Origin: Unio delphinus
Lineage: Eukaryota > Mollusca > Bivalvia > Unionida > Unionidae
DNA length: 64,000 nt
Direction: 5' to 3'
Assembly: GCA_029339505.1 (NCBI GenBank)
Contig: JAQISU010000251.1
Coordinates: 584,001 to 648,000, forward strand
The position numbers were made by a program, and so were the translations under genes. Below are positions 19,328-30,500 of the stretch, piece by piece (positions within the stretch are counted from its first letter, which is position 1; the number at the start of each line of letters is the position of its first letter). The notes below the pieces were generated by a model. It ran no database searches, was not told the DNA's origin, and saw nothing but the letters and a program-made list of their open reading frames with translations.

Positions 19328-20948
19328 TGTAACAGAATTGTTACCGAGAGGAGGGTGGATTAAATGAACAATACAAACACAATTTGTGAAAGAAAATATA
19401 AATTTATGTAATAAATTATAAATGAAAAAAAAATACAGATGTAACAACACAATAATTCATGCACTCAACCCACAATTAAACTCACAATCATTCACAATAC
19501 ATGAACAAATTAAATAACAATACAAAAGGAATCACAAATGTAAAGGGATCTCTTGGATTATACACAGATCCAAGAATCCTTTACGAAAGTTAAATAAATG
19601 CAAGTATGATTTACGAAAAAAATAAACACAAACGACAAACTATCTATCGCACGATGGATTGCGATAACTAGCACGATCATATACTTGTATTCAATCAAGT
19701 TGCTAGCTTTTATTGATATCTATGTGATCACTTGAAATATTATTGCGATCTGACATAAACATGCAAATACAACAATGTATTAAATTATATCACAATTTCA
19801 ATACACCTATGTGTCTCCCCTGTATAACCGCACGATTCAGCAACAGTTGAATCGTCTCCCAGTTTCCCCGAGAACCGAGGGTTGACCAATACTATTATCG
19901 GACGTTTCCCTACACGGATCCACCACAGTTATACGTTCAGACAGCATACAACATCTACCCGAACCAACGGTTCCTCACTCCCCTAGATGTCGACCCGGAC
20001 GTTTTACAACTCTAAGACAGCTCCGACACTCGGACTTCTAGCTTTCCGGATATTTACATGTTACACAGATGTTGACGAACAGACAGTTCGACACACAGAC
20101 AGATACTTCAATTCCGTTTGCACAAATTAACGGCACAAGCACATTCAGATATTTATACAGAGATGTTCCAGAACAAACAATAGATGTCCCACAACAAATC
20201 AGACGATATCAAAGACGTTTATCAAAAGATGGTATCAGATGTGTTAACAGCTACGGTATCAACGATGTTATTAGCAGCTACGGTATCAACGATGTTATTA
20301 GCAGCTACGGTATCAGATACATTGTAACAACTACGTTAGCAGCTACGGTATCAGAGACGGTATCAACGATGTTATTAGATGCGCTATCAGTGATGTACTT
20401 CTACGGTATCAACGACGGAATCAACGACGGAATCAGCTATAATAAACAAAACCAGACTAATAATAGTTGTCTCAAAAATAATCTAAGCCGTAGATTACGA
20501 TATTGTATTTAAAGTCTAAAAGTGACTAGTAATTCCAAATATTCCACGTTTAATTGCAATAAAAGCATCATTATACGAAATGATAATCTGAATAAAATTC
20601 ACAATAAAACGAAATGTAAATTTAACACTCACCCCTTTGGCTGGAGATTTGCAAGACGAGGTTATCTATCCTTTGATTAGATATTTTGGTTCCCGTAAAT
20701 AATAATGATAAATACTTCGCCTTATATACTCTCAATAGGTGAACATAAATCACATCGAGCTTGCCGTGCACCACGTAAAACGAGTATTTCGGATTTCATG
20801 TAAATTACAAATTGGCACGTGCAAATCGTTACACGCCACTTAATCACCCCAGGTAATGAGTGTACGACGAAATCAAGAAAATGGTGAGTTTCGTTTGCAA
20901 TTCAAGTACAACAAAAATCAGTTCAAATTTTCGCCTAATTCTGTGACA
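19328..20948 (-). repeat. LTR 2 (shared by bodies 1 and 2)
   Basis: 1621 bp, nearly identical to LTR 1. It serves as 5' LTR of body 1 and 3' LTR of body 2. It has CACGTGC where LTRs 1 and 4 have CACATGC. TATA box at 20721-20728. Confidence 0.95.
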
Positions 20949-20964
20949 ATACCTCCCCCCTAAG
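20949..20964 (-). other. polypurine tract, body 2
   Basis: CTTAGGGGGGAGGTAT on the minus strand next to LTR 2, identical to body 1. Confidence 0.9.
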
Positions 20965-21097
20965 AATAAAAATGTACACATTTTTAAAACTAACACAGAA
21001 TAGAAGAAAAATAACTACTGATGATATCTTACAACATTTACACTGGTTATACTACAAACTGGATTTTATTACTGGGCAAATTCATACAAATTTCCCA

Positions 21098-24000
21098 TCA
21101 TGCCCTACTCAAGTAGTCTGCGCCTATATTTTCAACTCCCCTTATTGCTTCTACACGGAAACGATAAGGTTGTAGTGTTAGCGCCCAACGCATCAACCGA
21201 GCGTTAGCGACCTTGGCCTTGTTTAAATACAGTAGGGGTTGGTGATCAGTCTCAAGAACGAAATCTCTCCCAAATAGATATGCGTGATACTTCCCAATTC
21301 CCCATACTACGGCCAAACATTCCTTTTCTATAACGGAATAATTTTTCTCCCTGGGTAGCAATTTTCTACTCGAGTAAGCTACGGGTAACTTACTGTCGTC
21401 CTGGTCTTGCAGTAAAACTGCCCCCAACCCAGTTTCAGAAGCGTCTGTTCTTAGAATAAAAGGTTTGCTGACATCTGGCAATTTCAATATAGGTGCACTA
21501 ACCAGTTTCTCTTTCAGAGTACAAAATGCTTTATCTTGTGGCGGTCCCCATTCAATTTTGTTTGGTTGCCCCTTTTTGGTCAAATCAGACAGCGGGCTAG
21601 CAATGGCTGCAAAGTTCGGTATAAACTTTCTGTAAAAACCTACTAGACCTAGAAATGATCTTACCTGCGTTTTGTTGGTTGGCTTCGGTGCGTCTCTAAT
21701 TGCTTCAATTTGCTTGGGATGAGGTTTTAACTGACCCATACCGCTGACCCTATGACCCAAACAATCTAAATCTGTATAACCAATACTGCATTTAGTGGGT
21801 CTCACTGTAAGGTTCGCTTTGCGGAGTCTATTGAAGAGCTCGCTCAGGACGGACACGTGCTCACTCCAAGTATTCGTGTACACGAATATGTCGTCTACAA
21901 AGCTATCAACGTTTGTTAAACCTTTAAGCAATTTACGCATCAAACGACAACAGGTGGCGCTGGCTCCAACTAACCCGAATGGCATCACTTTGAATTGATA
22001 CAGTCCTTTCTGGGTTGCAAATGCTGTCAATGGTCGGGATCCTGGGACAATGGGAACCTGCCAATATCCCTTGGCCAGATCTAATTTGGAAATCCATCGG
22101 TTTCCCGACAACTTCGCAAATAGACCCTCCATATCTGGCATTGGTTCTGCATCGAACACAGTGATTTTATTTAACTGCCGAAAATCAATGCAGAATCGGT
22201 TCGTCCCGTCCATTTTCCTGACAAGCACTACTGGAGAAGAATATGGCGAGTTGGAGGGTTCAATCACCCCCAGATCCAACATTTTACCCACCTCTTCGTC
22301 CACAGCTTCACGTGCGTTGTATGGCACTGGATAGCCCTTGATTCGAATAGGGTCAGACGTATTCAGCTTAATTTTGAGGTCCAACAAAGTTGTACAACCT
22401 GGTCTGTCAGTGAATACATAAGAATGTTTAGCCAAGAGCGCATTAATCTGTTGACGCTGGTCTTTCGTCAACTCCGCACTCACGTCGACTTTATCTATCC
22501 CCTCCCCCGCAACTCCCAAGGGACATTCAAGGGAACTCTCTATATTCGAATCAGCTTCATCATCGTCTACGACTGCCGTACAAACGACATTTAAGACCCC
22601 CTTTCCAACATTGTCGCTCTGTCTCTTAATATACAACTTGAGCATATTCGCATGGAATGTTTTTACATTACCGTCCATGTCAATTTTATAGTCCATGTCA
22701 CCTTTTACTTCTTTAACTTCATATGGACCTTTCCACTGGACTAATAACTTATTCGAACTCGTTGGAAGAAGCAATAGCACCTGATCTCCCACAAGAAATT
22801 TCCTATTACGCGCTCTGCGGTTGTAATACTTGGCATATCTGCGCCCGGATTTAATCAATTCGTCACGTGCCATCTGGCATGTACTCTCAAGTTTATTTCT
22901 TAGATCTAACACGTACTGGTAAGTCGTTTTTATTTCCTCGTTCGCGACATCACCAGTCCATAGTTCGCGTAGTATCCGCATCGGGCCTCGAACTGTCCTA
23001 CCGTACAACAGTTCGAAGGGTGAAAACCCTAAACTTTCCTGCGGTACTTCACGATACGCGAACAGAACAGCGTTTAAATAACGGTCCCAGTCTTGCGGAC
23101 GTTCCGCGCACATCTTTCGTAGCATGCTTTTCAGGGTACCATTAAACTTCTCTACCAGTCCATTGAACATCGGATGGTATGGGGTAGTGTTTAGCTGTTT
23201 GATGGATAACAGCCTACTTATTTCACCCATGAGGTCAGAGGTGAATTGGGCACCACAATCAGTGAGGATTTTCTCTGGCACCCCTACCCTACTGAAGATA
23301 TCAACTAATGCTTCAGCTACCCTTTCCGTTTCAATAGTTGGTAACGCTACGGCTTCGGGGTATCTGGTTGCGTAATCAACCAGAGTAAGTATGTACCGAT
23401 TCTTTCTTTCGGTAACCGGGTGTATTGGTCCTACAATATCTACTGCCACTCTTTTAAACGGTGTATCTATTAATGGCATTTGTCCTAAGGGCACCTTTGT
23501 GACCCTTCCCTTACAAACGGTTTTCTGACATACGTCGCACGACCTACAGAACCGTGTGACATCGCCATTAACACCGGGCCAGTAGAATTCAGCGACTACC
23601 CTGCTAGTGGTCTTAGCCTTACCTAGGTGTCCTGCCATGCTTGACTCATGCGCCACCCTAAGTACTTGAGATCTATATCTCTGGGGTACGACCACTTGCC
23701 AATACTTCTTACCCTCCCGAGCGCTAAACTCCCTATGAATTAATCCGTTCTTGCGTACGAATCTAGAGCTACCCCCACGCTTGCAATGTTTAATCGCGCC
23801 GGACGTGATTTTCTCAACAATTGTTCTGATGGACTCATCACGTTCTTGCTCTTGTTTGAAATCATCACGGGAAATTCCTGAGATCGATTCAGGGACTATT
23901 AATTTATGAAACGCGGATTTCTCTCGCCGTGTTTGCGCTCGCGTTTCGACTGCCTGAGCCAAAGGTATTTTAAAGTCGGCCATAGTTGGAAGACGGGAAC

Positions 24001-25567
24001 CTTCAACATTACCGATCGTCAGATCGTAAATAGGATTGTCCATACAAAGGGCATCAACAGTTCCCGTTAAGAAAGGTGTTTTTACTGTGATCCTTGCTAC
24101 GGGAATGCGACCCATCGTCTGATCAAGCAACATACATGGGGATTCCCACCCGAGCATTTGGTTATCCTGCACGAGACTACGTTTGATCACTACGCCCGTA
24201 CAACCAGTGTCACGCAATACCACGACTTCTCGACCGTTGACAAACCCTCTCGCGGTTGGTACACGCGCTTCAGGAAATAAACACGTGCCAAGTGAATGAA
24301 TACAAGGTTCTACATGTACGTTGTTATCGGATATACCTTTACTTTGTATAGCCACTGCTACCTTATGTATAAGTGCCTTTCTTTTAGGACAGTCTTTTTG
24401 AACATGACCCAATGCATTACACAAGAAACACCGCACACGCTGAAAAACTGGATTCCCAACTGACCTTTTTACCTCAGCTGATTTTACAGGCTCCCTAGGC
24501 ATAGGTCTTACAGACTGGTTTCCAGACTTAAAATCTTTTAAAACCACGTTCTGGGTTCCCCCATGAGCTTCGGCAAATAAATCGGCTTGCTTAGCCATAT
24601 CTTTTACGTTTGTGAAGACTTTCTCCTTCAGAAATTGATCTAATTCTCGCCCAACTGTATTAAATAATTGATCTCTGAGCAAGAAATCAGTCAACCCTTC
24701 AAACGTTTTCACCGCTTTGCCGCATTCAATCCACCGCTCAAAATAGTTCGCAATTCTAACGGTGAACTGACCAAAGGTTTCTCCCTTATCGGGCTTGCTA
24801 TACCTGAACTTTTTTCGAAAACCTTGTTCAGTGAGCTCGTACCTTTTGAGAAGTGCTTCCTTTAGGACGTCGTACTTAAACACATCGTCCCTAGGAAGTC
24901 GCGAGTATACATCCAGTGCTTTACCTTTTAATAAAGCACTCAGATGCAGCGCCCAGTCATTTTGACTCCACTTCTGGTTTTCGGCATACCGCTCAAACCG
25001 ATGAAGATAACTATCTATATTATCTTTTTCATCGTCAAAGGGAGGTAATTTGGGGCCCCTTAATTTGCTAAAGGCAGAATCGTGTTCTCTTCCAGATGTC
25101 GCTAATTCTACCTTACGCTCATGATCCCGTTGTTTTGCTCTTTCTTCTAACTCTATTCGCTTTTGCTCCGCTTCCATTTCCCATCCTATCCTATCCTTTT
25201 CGGCCTGCTTCTCTAATTCTATCTTTTCCTTCTCTAATCCTATCTTTTCCCTCTCAAAGGCCCATTTCCTATCTTCGGATTCCCTTTCTAATTCCCGTTT
25301 CCTTTCTTCGGATTCCCTTTCTAATTCCCGTTTCCTTTCTTCGGATTCCCTTTCTAATTCCCGTTTCCTTTCTTCGGCTTCCCTTTCTAATTCCCGTTTC
25401 CTTTCTTCGGCTTCCCCTTTTTCCCTTTCTAATTCCCTTTCTAATTCCCTTGCCCTTACCCTTTCTTCCCTTTCCCGGGCTTGTTCTTCCTGAATAAATT
25501 TCCTTAGACTTTCGCCTTCATAACCGAATTCTTTGCCTAAGGCAACCAAGTCCTTAAGGGATGACAT
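21098..25567 (-). CDS. gypsy Gag-Pol polyprotein, body 2 (PR-INT-RT-RH order)
   Basis: 1489 codons from the ATG at 25567 (MSSLKDLVAL); an upstream ATG at 25633 adds 22 residues but is less typical. Domains in order: charged coiled coil with ERKRELERE repeats (25-150), Gag (170-360), CCHC knuckle CFLCNALGHVQKDC (about 380), aspartic protease VVLRDTGCTG (about 451), integrase with HHCC zinc domain (about 640-680) and catalytic D-D-E near 710, 771 and 805, then RT with FVDDIFVYT (about 1226) and RNase H with RTDASETG (about 1375). Integrase before RT is the copia-like order known from Gmr1-type gypsy elements. The frame is uninterrupted. Private changes include MFNG for MCNG next to the integrase Glu and GVPEK for GVPEE, which may affect activity. 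Confidence 0.95.
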   Translation of the reverse strand: MSSLKDLVALGKEFGYEGESLRKFIQEEQAREREERVRARELERELEREKGEAEERKRELEREAEERKRELERESEERKRELERESEERKRELERESEDRKWAFEREKIGLEKEKIELEKQAEKDRIGWEMEAEQKRIELEERAKQRDHERKVELATSGREHDSAFSKLRGPKLPPFDDEKDNIDSYLHRFERYAENQKWSQNDWALHLSALLKGKALDVYSRLPRDDVFKYDVLKEALLKRYELTEQGFRKKFRYSKPDKGETFGQFTVRIANYFERWIECGKAVKTFEGLTDFLLRDQLFNTVGRELDQFLKEKVFTNVKDMAKQADLFAEAHGGTQNVVLKDFKSGNQSVRPMPREPVKSAEVKRSVGNPVFQRVRCFLCNALGHVQKDCPKRKALIHKVAVAIQSKGISDNNVHVEPCIHSLGTCLFPEARVPTARGFVNGREVVVLRDTGCTGVVIKRSLVQDNQMLGWESPCMLLDQTMGRIPVARITVKTPFLTGTVDALCMDNPIYDLTIGNVEGSRLPTMADFKIPLAQAVETRAQTRREKSAFHKLIVPESISGISRDDFKQEQERDESIRTIVEKITSGAIKHCKRGGSSRFVRKNGLIHREFSAREGKKYWQVVVPQRYRSQVLRVAHESSMAGHLGKAKTTSRVVAEFYWPGVNGDVTRFCRSCDVCQKTVCKGRVTKVPLGQMPLIDTPFKRVAVDIVGPIHPVTERKNRYILTLVDYATRYPEAVALPTIETERVAEALVDIFSRVGVPEKILTDCGAQFTSDLMGEISRLLSIKQLNTTPYHPMFNGLVEKFNGTLKSMLRKMCAERPQDWDRYLNAVLFAYREVPQESLGFSPFELLYGRTVRGPMRILRELWTGDVANEEIKTTYQYVLDLRNKLESTCQMARDELIKSGRRYAKYYNRRARNRKFLVGDQVLLLLPTSSNKLLVQWKGPYEVKEVKGDMDYKIDMDGNVKTFHANMLKLYIKRQSDNVGKGVLNVVCTAVVDDDEADSNIESSLECPLGVAGEGIDKVDVSAELTKDQRQQINALLAKHSYVFTDRPGCTTLLDLKIKLNTSDPIRIKGYPVPYNAREAVDEEVGKMLDLGVIEPSNSPYSSPVVLVRKMDGTNRFCIDFRQLNKITVFDAEPMPDMEGLFAKLSGNRWISKLDLAKGYWQVPIVPGSRPLTAFATQKGLYQFKVMPFGLVGASATCCRLMRKLLKGLTNVDSFVDDIFVYTNTWSEHVSVLSELFNRLRKANLTVRPTKCSIGYTDLDCLGHRVSGMGQLKPHPKQIEAIRDAPKPTNKTQVRSFLGLVGFYRKFIPNFAAIASPLSDLTKKGQPNKIEWGPPQDKAFCTLKEKLVSAPILKLPDVSKPFILRTDASETGLGAVLLQDQDDSKLPVAYSSRKLLPREKNYSVIEKECLAVVWGIGKYHAYLFGRDFVLETDHQPLLYLNKAKVANARLMRWALTLQPYRFRVEAIRGVENIGADYLSRA

Positions 25568-25761
25568 GACAATTGTAATATGAATATAGATATATAACCA
25601 AACCAATACTTTAAACACGTTTATACTGGACACACGGACCTAGGTAAACTAAACAAAGATAAACTCCAACTAGAGTATTATCTTAACAGAAGGTCACGCT
25701 CAAATATAAACATTAAATGTATACCTTCACAAAAATGATTGACAGTTCACTTAATCCAACG

Positions 25762-25779
25762 ATCCCACTTCTGACACCA
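25762..25779 (-). other. primer binding site for tRNA-Leu, body 2
   Basis: Same 18-nt match (ATCCCACTTCTGACACCA on the + strand) one base from LTR 3. Confidence 0.85.
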
Positions 25780-25780
25780 T

Positions 25781-27401
25781 TGTAACAGAATTGTTACCGA
25801 GAGGAGGGTGGATTAAATGAACAATACAAACACAATTTGTGAAAGAAAATATAAATTTATGTAATAAATTATAAATGAAAAAAAAATACAGATGTAACAA
25901 CACAATAATTCATGCACTCAACCCACAATTAAACTCACAATCATTCACAATACATGAACAAATTAAATAACAATACAAAAGGAATCACAAATGTAAAGGG
26001 ATCTCTTGGATTATACACAGATCCAAGAATCCTTTACGAAAGTTAAATAAATGCAAGTATGATTTACGAAAAAAATAAACACAAACGACAAACTATCTAT
26101 CGCACGATGGATTGCGATAACTAGCACGATCATATACTTGTATTCAATCAAGCTGCTAGCTTTTATTGATATCTATGTGATCACTTGAAATATTATTGCG
26201 ATCTGACATAAACATGCAAATACAACAATGTATTAAATTATATCACAATTTCAATACACCTATGTGTCTCCCCTGTATAACCGCACGATTCAGCAACAGT
26301 TGAATCGTCTCCCAGTTTCCCCGAGAACCGAGGGTTGACCAATACTATTATCGGACGTTTCCCTACACGGATCCACCACAGTTATACGTTCAGACAGCAT
26401 ACAACATCTACCCGAACCAACGGTTCCTCACTCCCCTAGATGTCGACCCGGACGTTTTACAACTCTAAGACAGCTCCGACACTCGGACTTCTAGCTTTCC
26501 GGATATTTACATGTTACACAGATGTTGACGAACAGACAGTTCGACACACAGACAGATACTTCAATTCCGTTTGCACAAATTAACGGCACAAGCACATTCA
26601 GATATTTATACAGAGATGTTCCAGAACAAACAATAGATGTCCCACAACAAATCAGACGATATCAAAGACGTTTATCAAAAGATGGTATCAGATGTGTTAA
26701 CAGCTACGGTATCAACGATGTTATTAGCAGCTACGGTATCAACGATGTTATTAGCAGCTACGGTATCAGATACATTGTAACAACTACGTTAGCAGCTACG
26801 GTATCAGAGACGGTATCAACGATGTTATTAGATGCGCTATCAGTGATGTACTTCTACGGTATCAACGACGGAATCAACGACGGAATCAGCTATAATAAAC
26901 AAAACCAGACTAATAATAGTTGTCTCAAAAATAATCTAAGCCGTAGATTACGATATTGTATTTAAAGTCTAAAAGTGACTAGTAATTCCAAATATTCCAC
27001 GTTTAATTGCAATAAAAGCATCATTATACGAAATGATAATCTGAATAAAATTCACAATAAAACGAAATGTAAATTTAACACTCACCCCTTTGGCTGGAGA
27101 TTTGCAAGACGAGGTTATCTATCCTTTGATTAGATATTTTGGTTCCCGTAAATAATAATGATAAATACTTCGCCTTATATACTCTCAATAGGTGAACATA
27201 AATCACATCGAGCTTGCCGTGCACCACGTAAAACGAGTATTTCGGATTTCATGTAAATTACAAATTGGCACGTGCAAATCGTTACACGCCACTTAATCAC
27301 CCCAGGTAATGAGTGTACGACGAAATCAAGAAAATGGTGAGTTTCGTTTGCAATTCAAGTACAACAAAAATCAGTTCAAATTTTCGCCTAATTCTGTGAC
27401 A
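25781..27401 (-). repeat. LTR 3 (shared by bodies 2 and 3)
   Basis: 1621 bp. It shares CACGTGC with LTR 2. Private change: CAAGCTGC near 26150 where the others read CAAGTTGC. TATA box at 27174-27181. Confidence 0.95.
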
Positions 27402-27417
27402 ATACCTCCCCCCTAAG
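27402..27417 (-). other. polypurine tract, body 3
   Basis: CTTAGGGGGGAGGTAT on the minus strand next to LTR 3. Confidence 0.9.
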
Positions 27418-27550
27418 AATAAAAATGTACACATTTTTAAAACTAACACAGAATAGAAGAAAAATAACTACTGATGATATCTTACAACATTTACACTGGT
27501 TATACTACAAACTGGATTTTATTACTGGGCAAATTCATACAAATTTCCCA

Positions 27551-30500
27551 TCATGCCCTACTCAAGTAGTCTGCGCCTATATTTTCAACTCCCCTTATTG
27601 CTTCTACACGGAAACGATAAGGTTGTAGTGTTAGCGCCCAACGCATCAACCGAGCGTTAGCGACCTTGGCCTTGTTTAAATACAGTAGGGGTTGGTGATC
27701 AGTCTCAAGAACGAAATCTCTCCCAAATAGATATGCGTGATACTTCCCAATTCCCCATACTACGGCCAAACATTCCTTTTCTATAACGGAATAATTTTTC
27801 TCCCTGGGTAGCAATTTTCTACTCGAGTAAGCTACGGGTAACTTACTGTCGTCCTGCTCTTGCAGTAAAACTGCCCCCAACCCAGTTTCAGAAGCGTCTG
27901 TTCTTAGAATAAAAGGTTTGCTGACATCTGGCAATTTCAATATAGGTGCACTAACCAGTTTCTCTTTCAGAGTACAAAATGCTTTATCTTGTGGCGGTCC
28001 CCATTCAATTTTGTTTGGTTGCCCCTTTTTGGTCAAATCAGACAGCGGGCTAGCAATGGCTGCAAAGTTCGGTATAAACTTTCTGTAAAAACCTACTAGA
28101 CCTAGAAATGATCTTACCTGCGTTTTGTTGGTTGGCTTCGGTGCGTCTCTAATTGCTTCAATTTGCTTGGGATGAGGTTTTAACTGACCCATACCGCTGA
28201 CCCTATGACCCAAACAATCTAAATCTGTATAACCAATACTGCATTTAGTGGGTCTCACTGTAAGGTTCGCTTTGCGGAGTCTATTGAAGAGCTCGCTCAG
28301 GACGGACACGTGCTCACTCAGAGTATTCGTGTACACGAATATGTCGTCTACAAAGCTATCAACGTTTGTTAAACCTTTAAGCAATTTACGCATCAAACGA
28401 CAACAGGTGGCGCTGGCTCCAACTAACCCGAATGGCATCACTTTGAATTGATACAGTCCTTTCTGGGTTGCAAATGCTGTCAATGGTCGGGATCCTGGGA
28501 CAATGGGAACCTGCCAATATCCCTTGGCCAGATCTAATTTGGAAATCCATCGGTTTCCCGACAACTTCGCAAATAGACCCTCCATATCTGGCATTGGTTC
28601 TGCATCGAACACAGTGATTTTATTTAACTGCCGAAAATCAATGCAGAATCGGTTCGTCCCGTCCATTTTCCTGACAAGCACTACTGGAGAAGAATATGGC
28701 GAGTTGGAGGGTTCAATCACCCCCAGATCCAACATTTTACCCACCTCTTCGTCCACAGCTTCACGTGCGTTGTATGGCACTGGATAGCCCTTGATTCGAA
28801 TAGGGTCAGACGTATTCAGCTTAATTTTGAGGTCCAACAAAGTTGTACAACCTGGTCTGTCAGTGAATACATAAGAATGTTTAGCCAAGAGCGCATTAAT
28901 CTGTTGACGCTGGTCTTTCGTCAACTCCGCACTCACATCGACTTTATCTATCCCCTCCCCCGCAACTCCCAAGGGACATTCAAGGGAACTCTCTATATTC
29001 GAATCAGCTTCATCATCGTCTACGACTGCCGTACAAACGACATTTAAGACCCCCTTTCCAACATTGTCGCTCTGTCTCTTAATATACAACTTGAGCATAT
29101 TCGCATGGAATGTTTTTACATTACCGTCCATGTCAATTTTATAGTCCATGTCACCTTTTACTTCTTTAACTTCATATGGACCTTTCCACTGGACTAATAA
29201 CTTATTCGAACTCGTTGGAAGAAGCAATAGCACCTGATCTCCCACAAGAAATTTCCTATTACGCGCTCTGCGGTTGTAATACTTGGCATATCTGCGCCCG
29301 GATTTAATCAATTCGTCACGTGCCATCTGGCATGTACTCTCAAGTTTATTTCTTAGATCTAACACGTACTGGTAAGTCGTTTTTATTTCCTCGTTCGCGA
29401 CATCACCAGTCCATAGTTCGCGTAGTATCCGCATCGGGCCTCGAACTGTCCTACCGTACAACAGTTCGAAGGGTGAAAACCCTAAACTTTCCTGCGGTAC
29501 TTCACGATACGCGAACAGAACAGCGTTTAAATAACGGTCCCAGTCTTGCGGACGTTCCGCGCACATCTTTCGTAGCATGCTTTTCAGGGTACCATTAAAC
29601 TTTTCTACCAGTCCATTGCACATCGGATGGTATGGGGTAGTGTTTAGCTGTTTGATGGATAACAGCCTACTTATTTCACCCATGAGGTCAGAGGTGAATT
29701 GGGCACCACAATCAGTGAGGATTTCCTCTGGCACCCCTACCCTACTGAAGATATCAACTAATGCTTCAGCTACCCTTTCCGTTTCAATAGTTGGTAACGC
29801 TACGGCTTCGGGGTATCTGGTTGCGTAATCAACCAGAGTAAGTATGTACCGATTCTTTCTTTCGGTAACCGGGTGTATTGGTCCTACAATATCTACTGCC
29901 ACTCTTTTAAACGGTGTATCTATTAATGGCATTTGTCCTAAGGGCACCCTTGTGACCCTTCCCTTACAAACGGTTTTCTGACATACGTCGCACGACCTAC
30001 AGAACCGTGTGACATCGCCATTAACACCGGGCCAGTAGAATTCAGCGACTACCCTGCTAGTGGTCTTAGCCTTACCTAGGTGTCCTGCCATGCTTGACTC
30101 ATGCGCCACCCTAAGTACTTGAGATCTATATCTCTGGGGTACGACCACTTGCCAATACTTCTTACCCTCCCGAGCGCTAAACTCCCTATGAATTAATCCG
30201 TTCTTGCGTACGAATCTAGAGCTACCCCCACGCTTGCAATGTTTAATAGCGCCGGACGTGATTTTCTCAACAATTGTTCTGATGGACTCATCACGTTCTT
30301 GCTCTTGTTTGAAATCATCACGGGAAATTCCTGAGATCGATTCAGGGACTATTAATTTATGAAACGCGGATTTCTCTCGCCGTGTTTGCGCTCGCGTTTC
30401 GACTGCCTGAGCCAAAGGTATTTTAAAGTCGGCCATAGTTGGAAGACGGGAACCTTCAACATTACCGATCGTCAGATCGTAAATAGGATTGTCCATACAA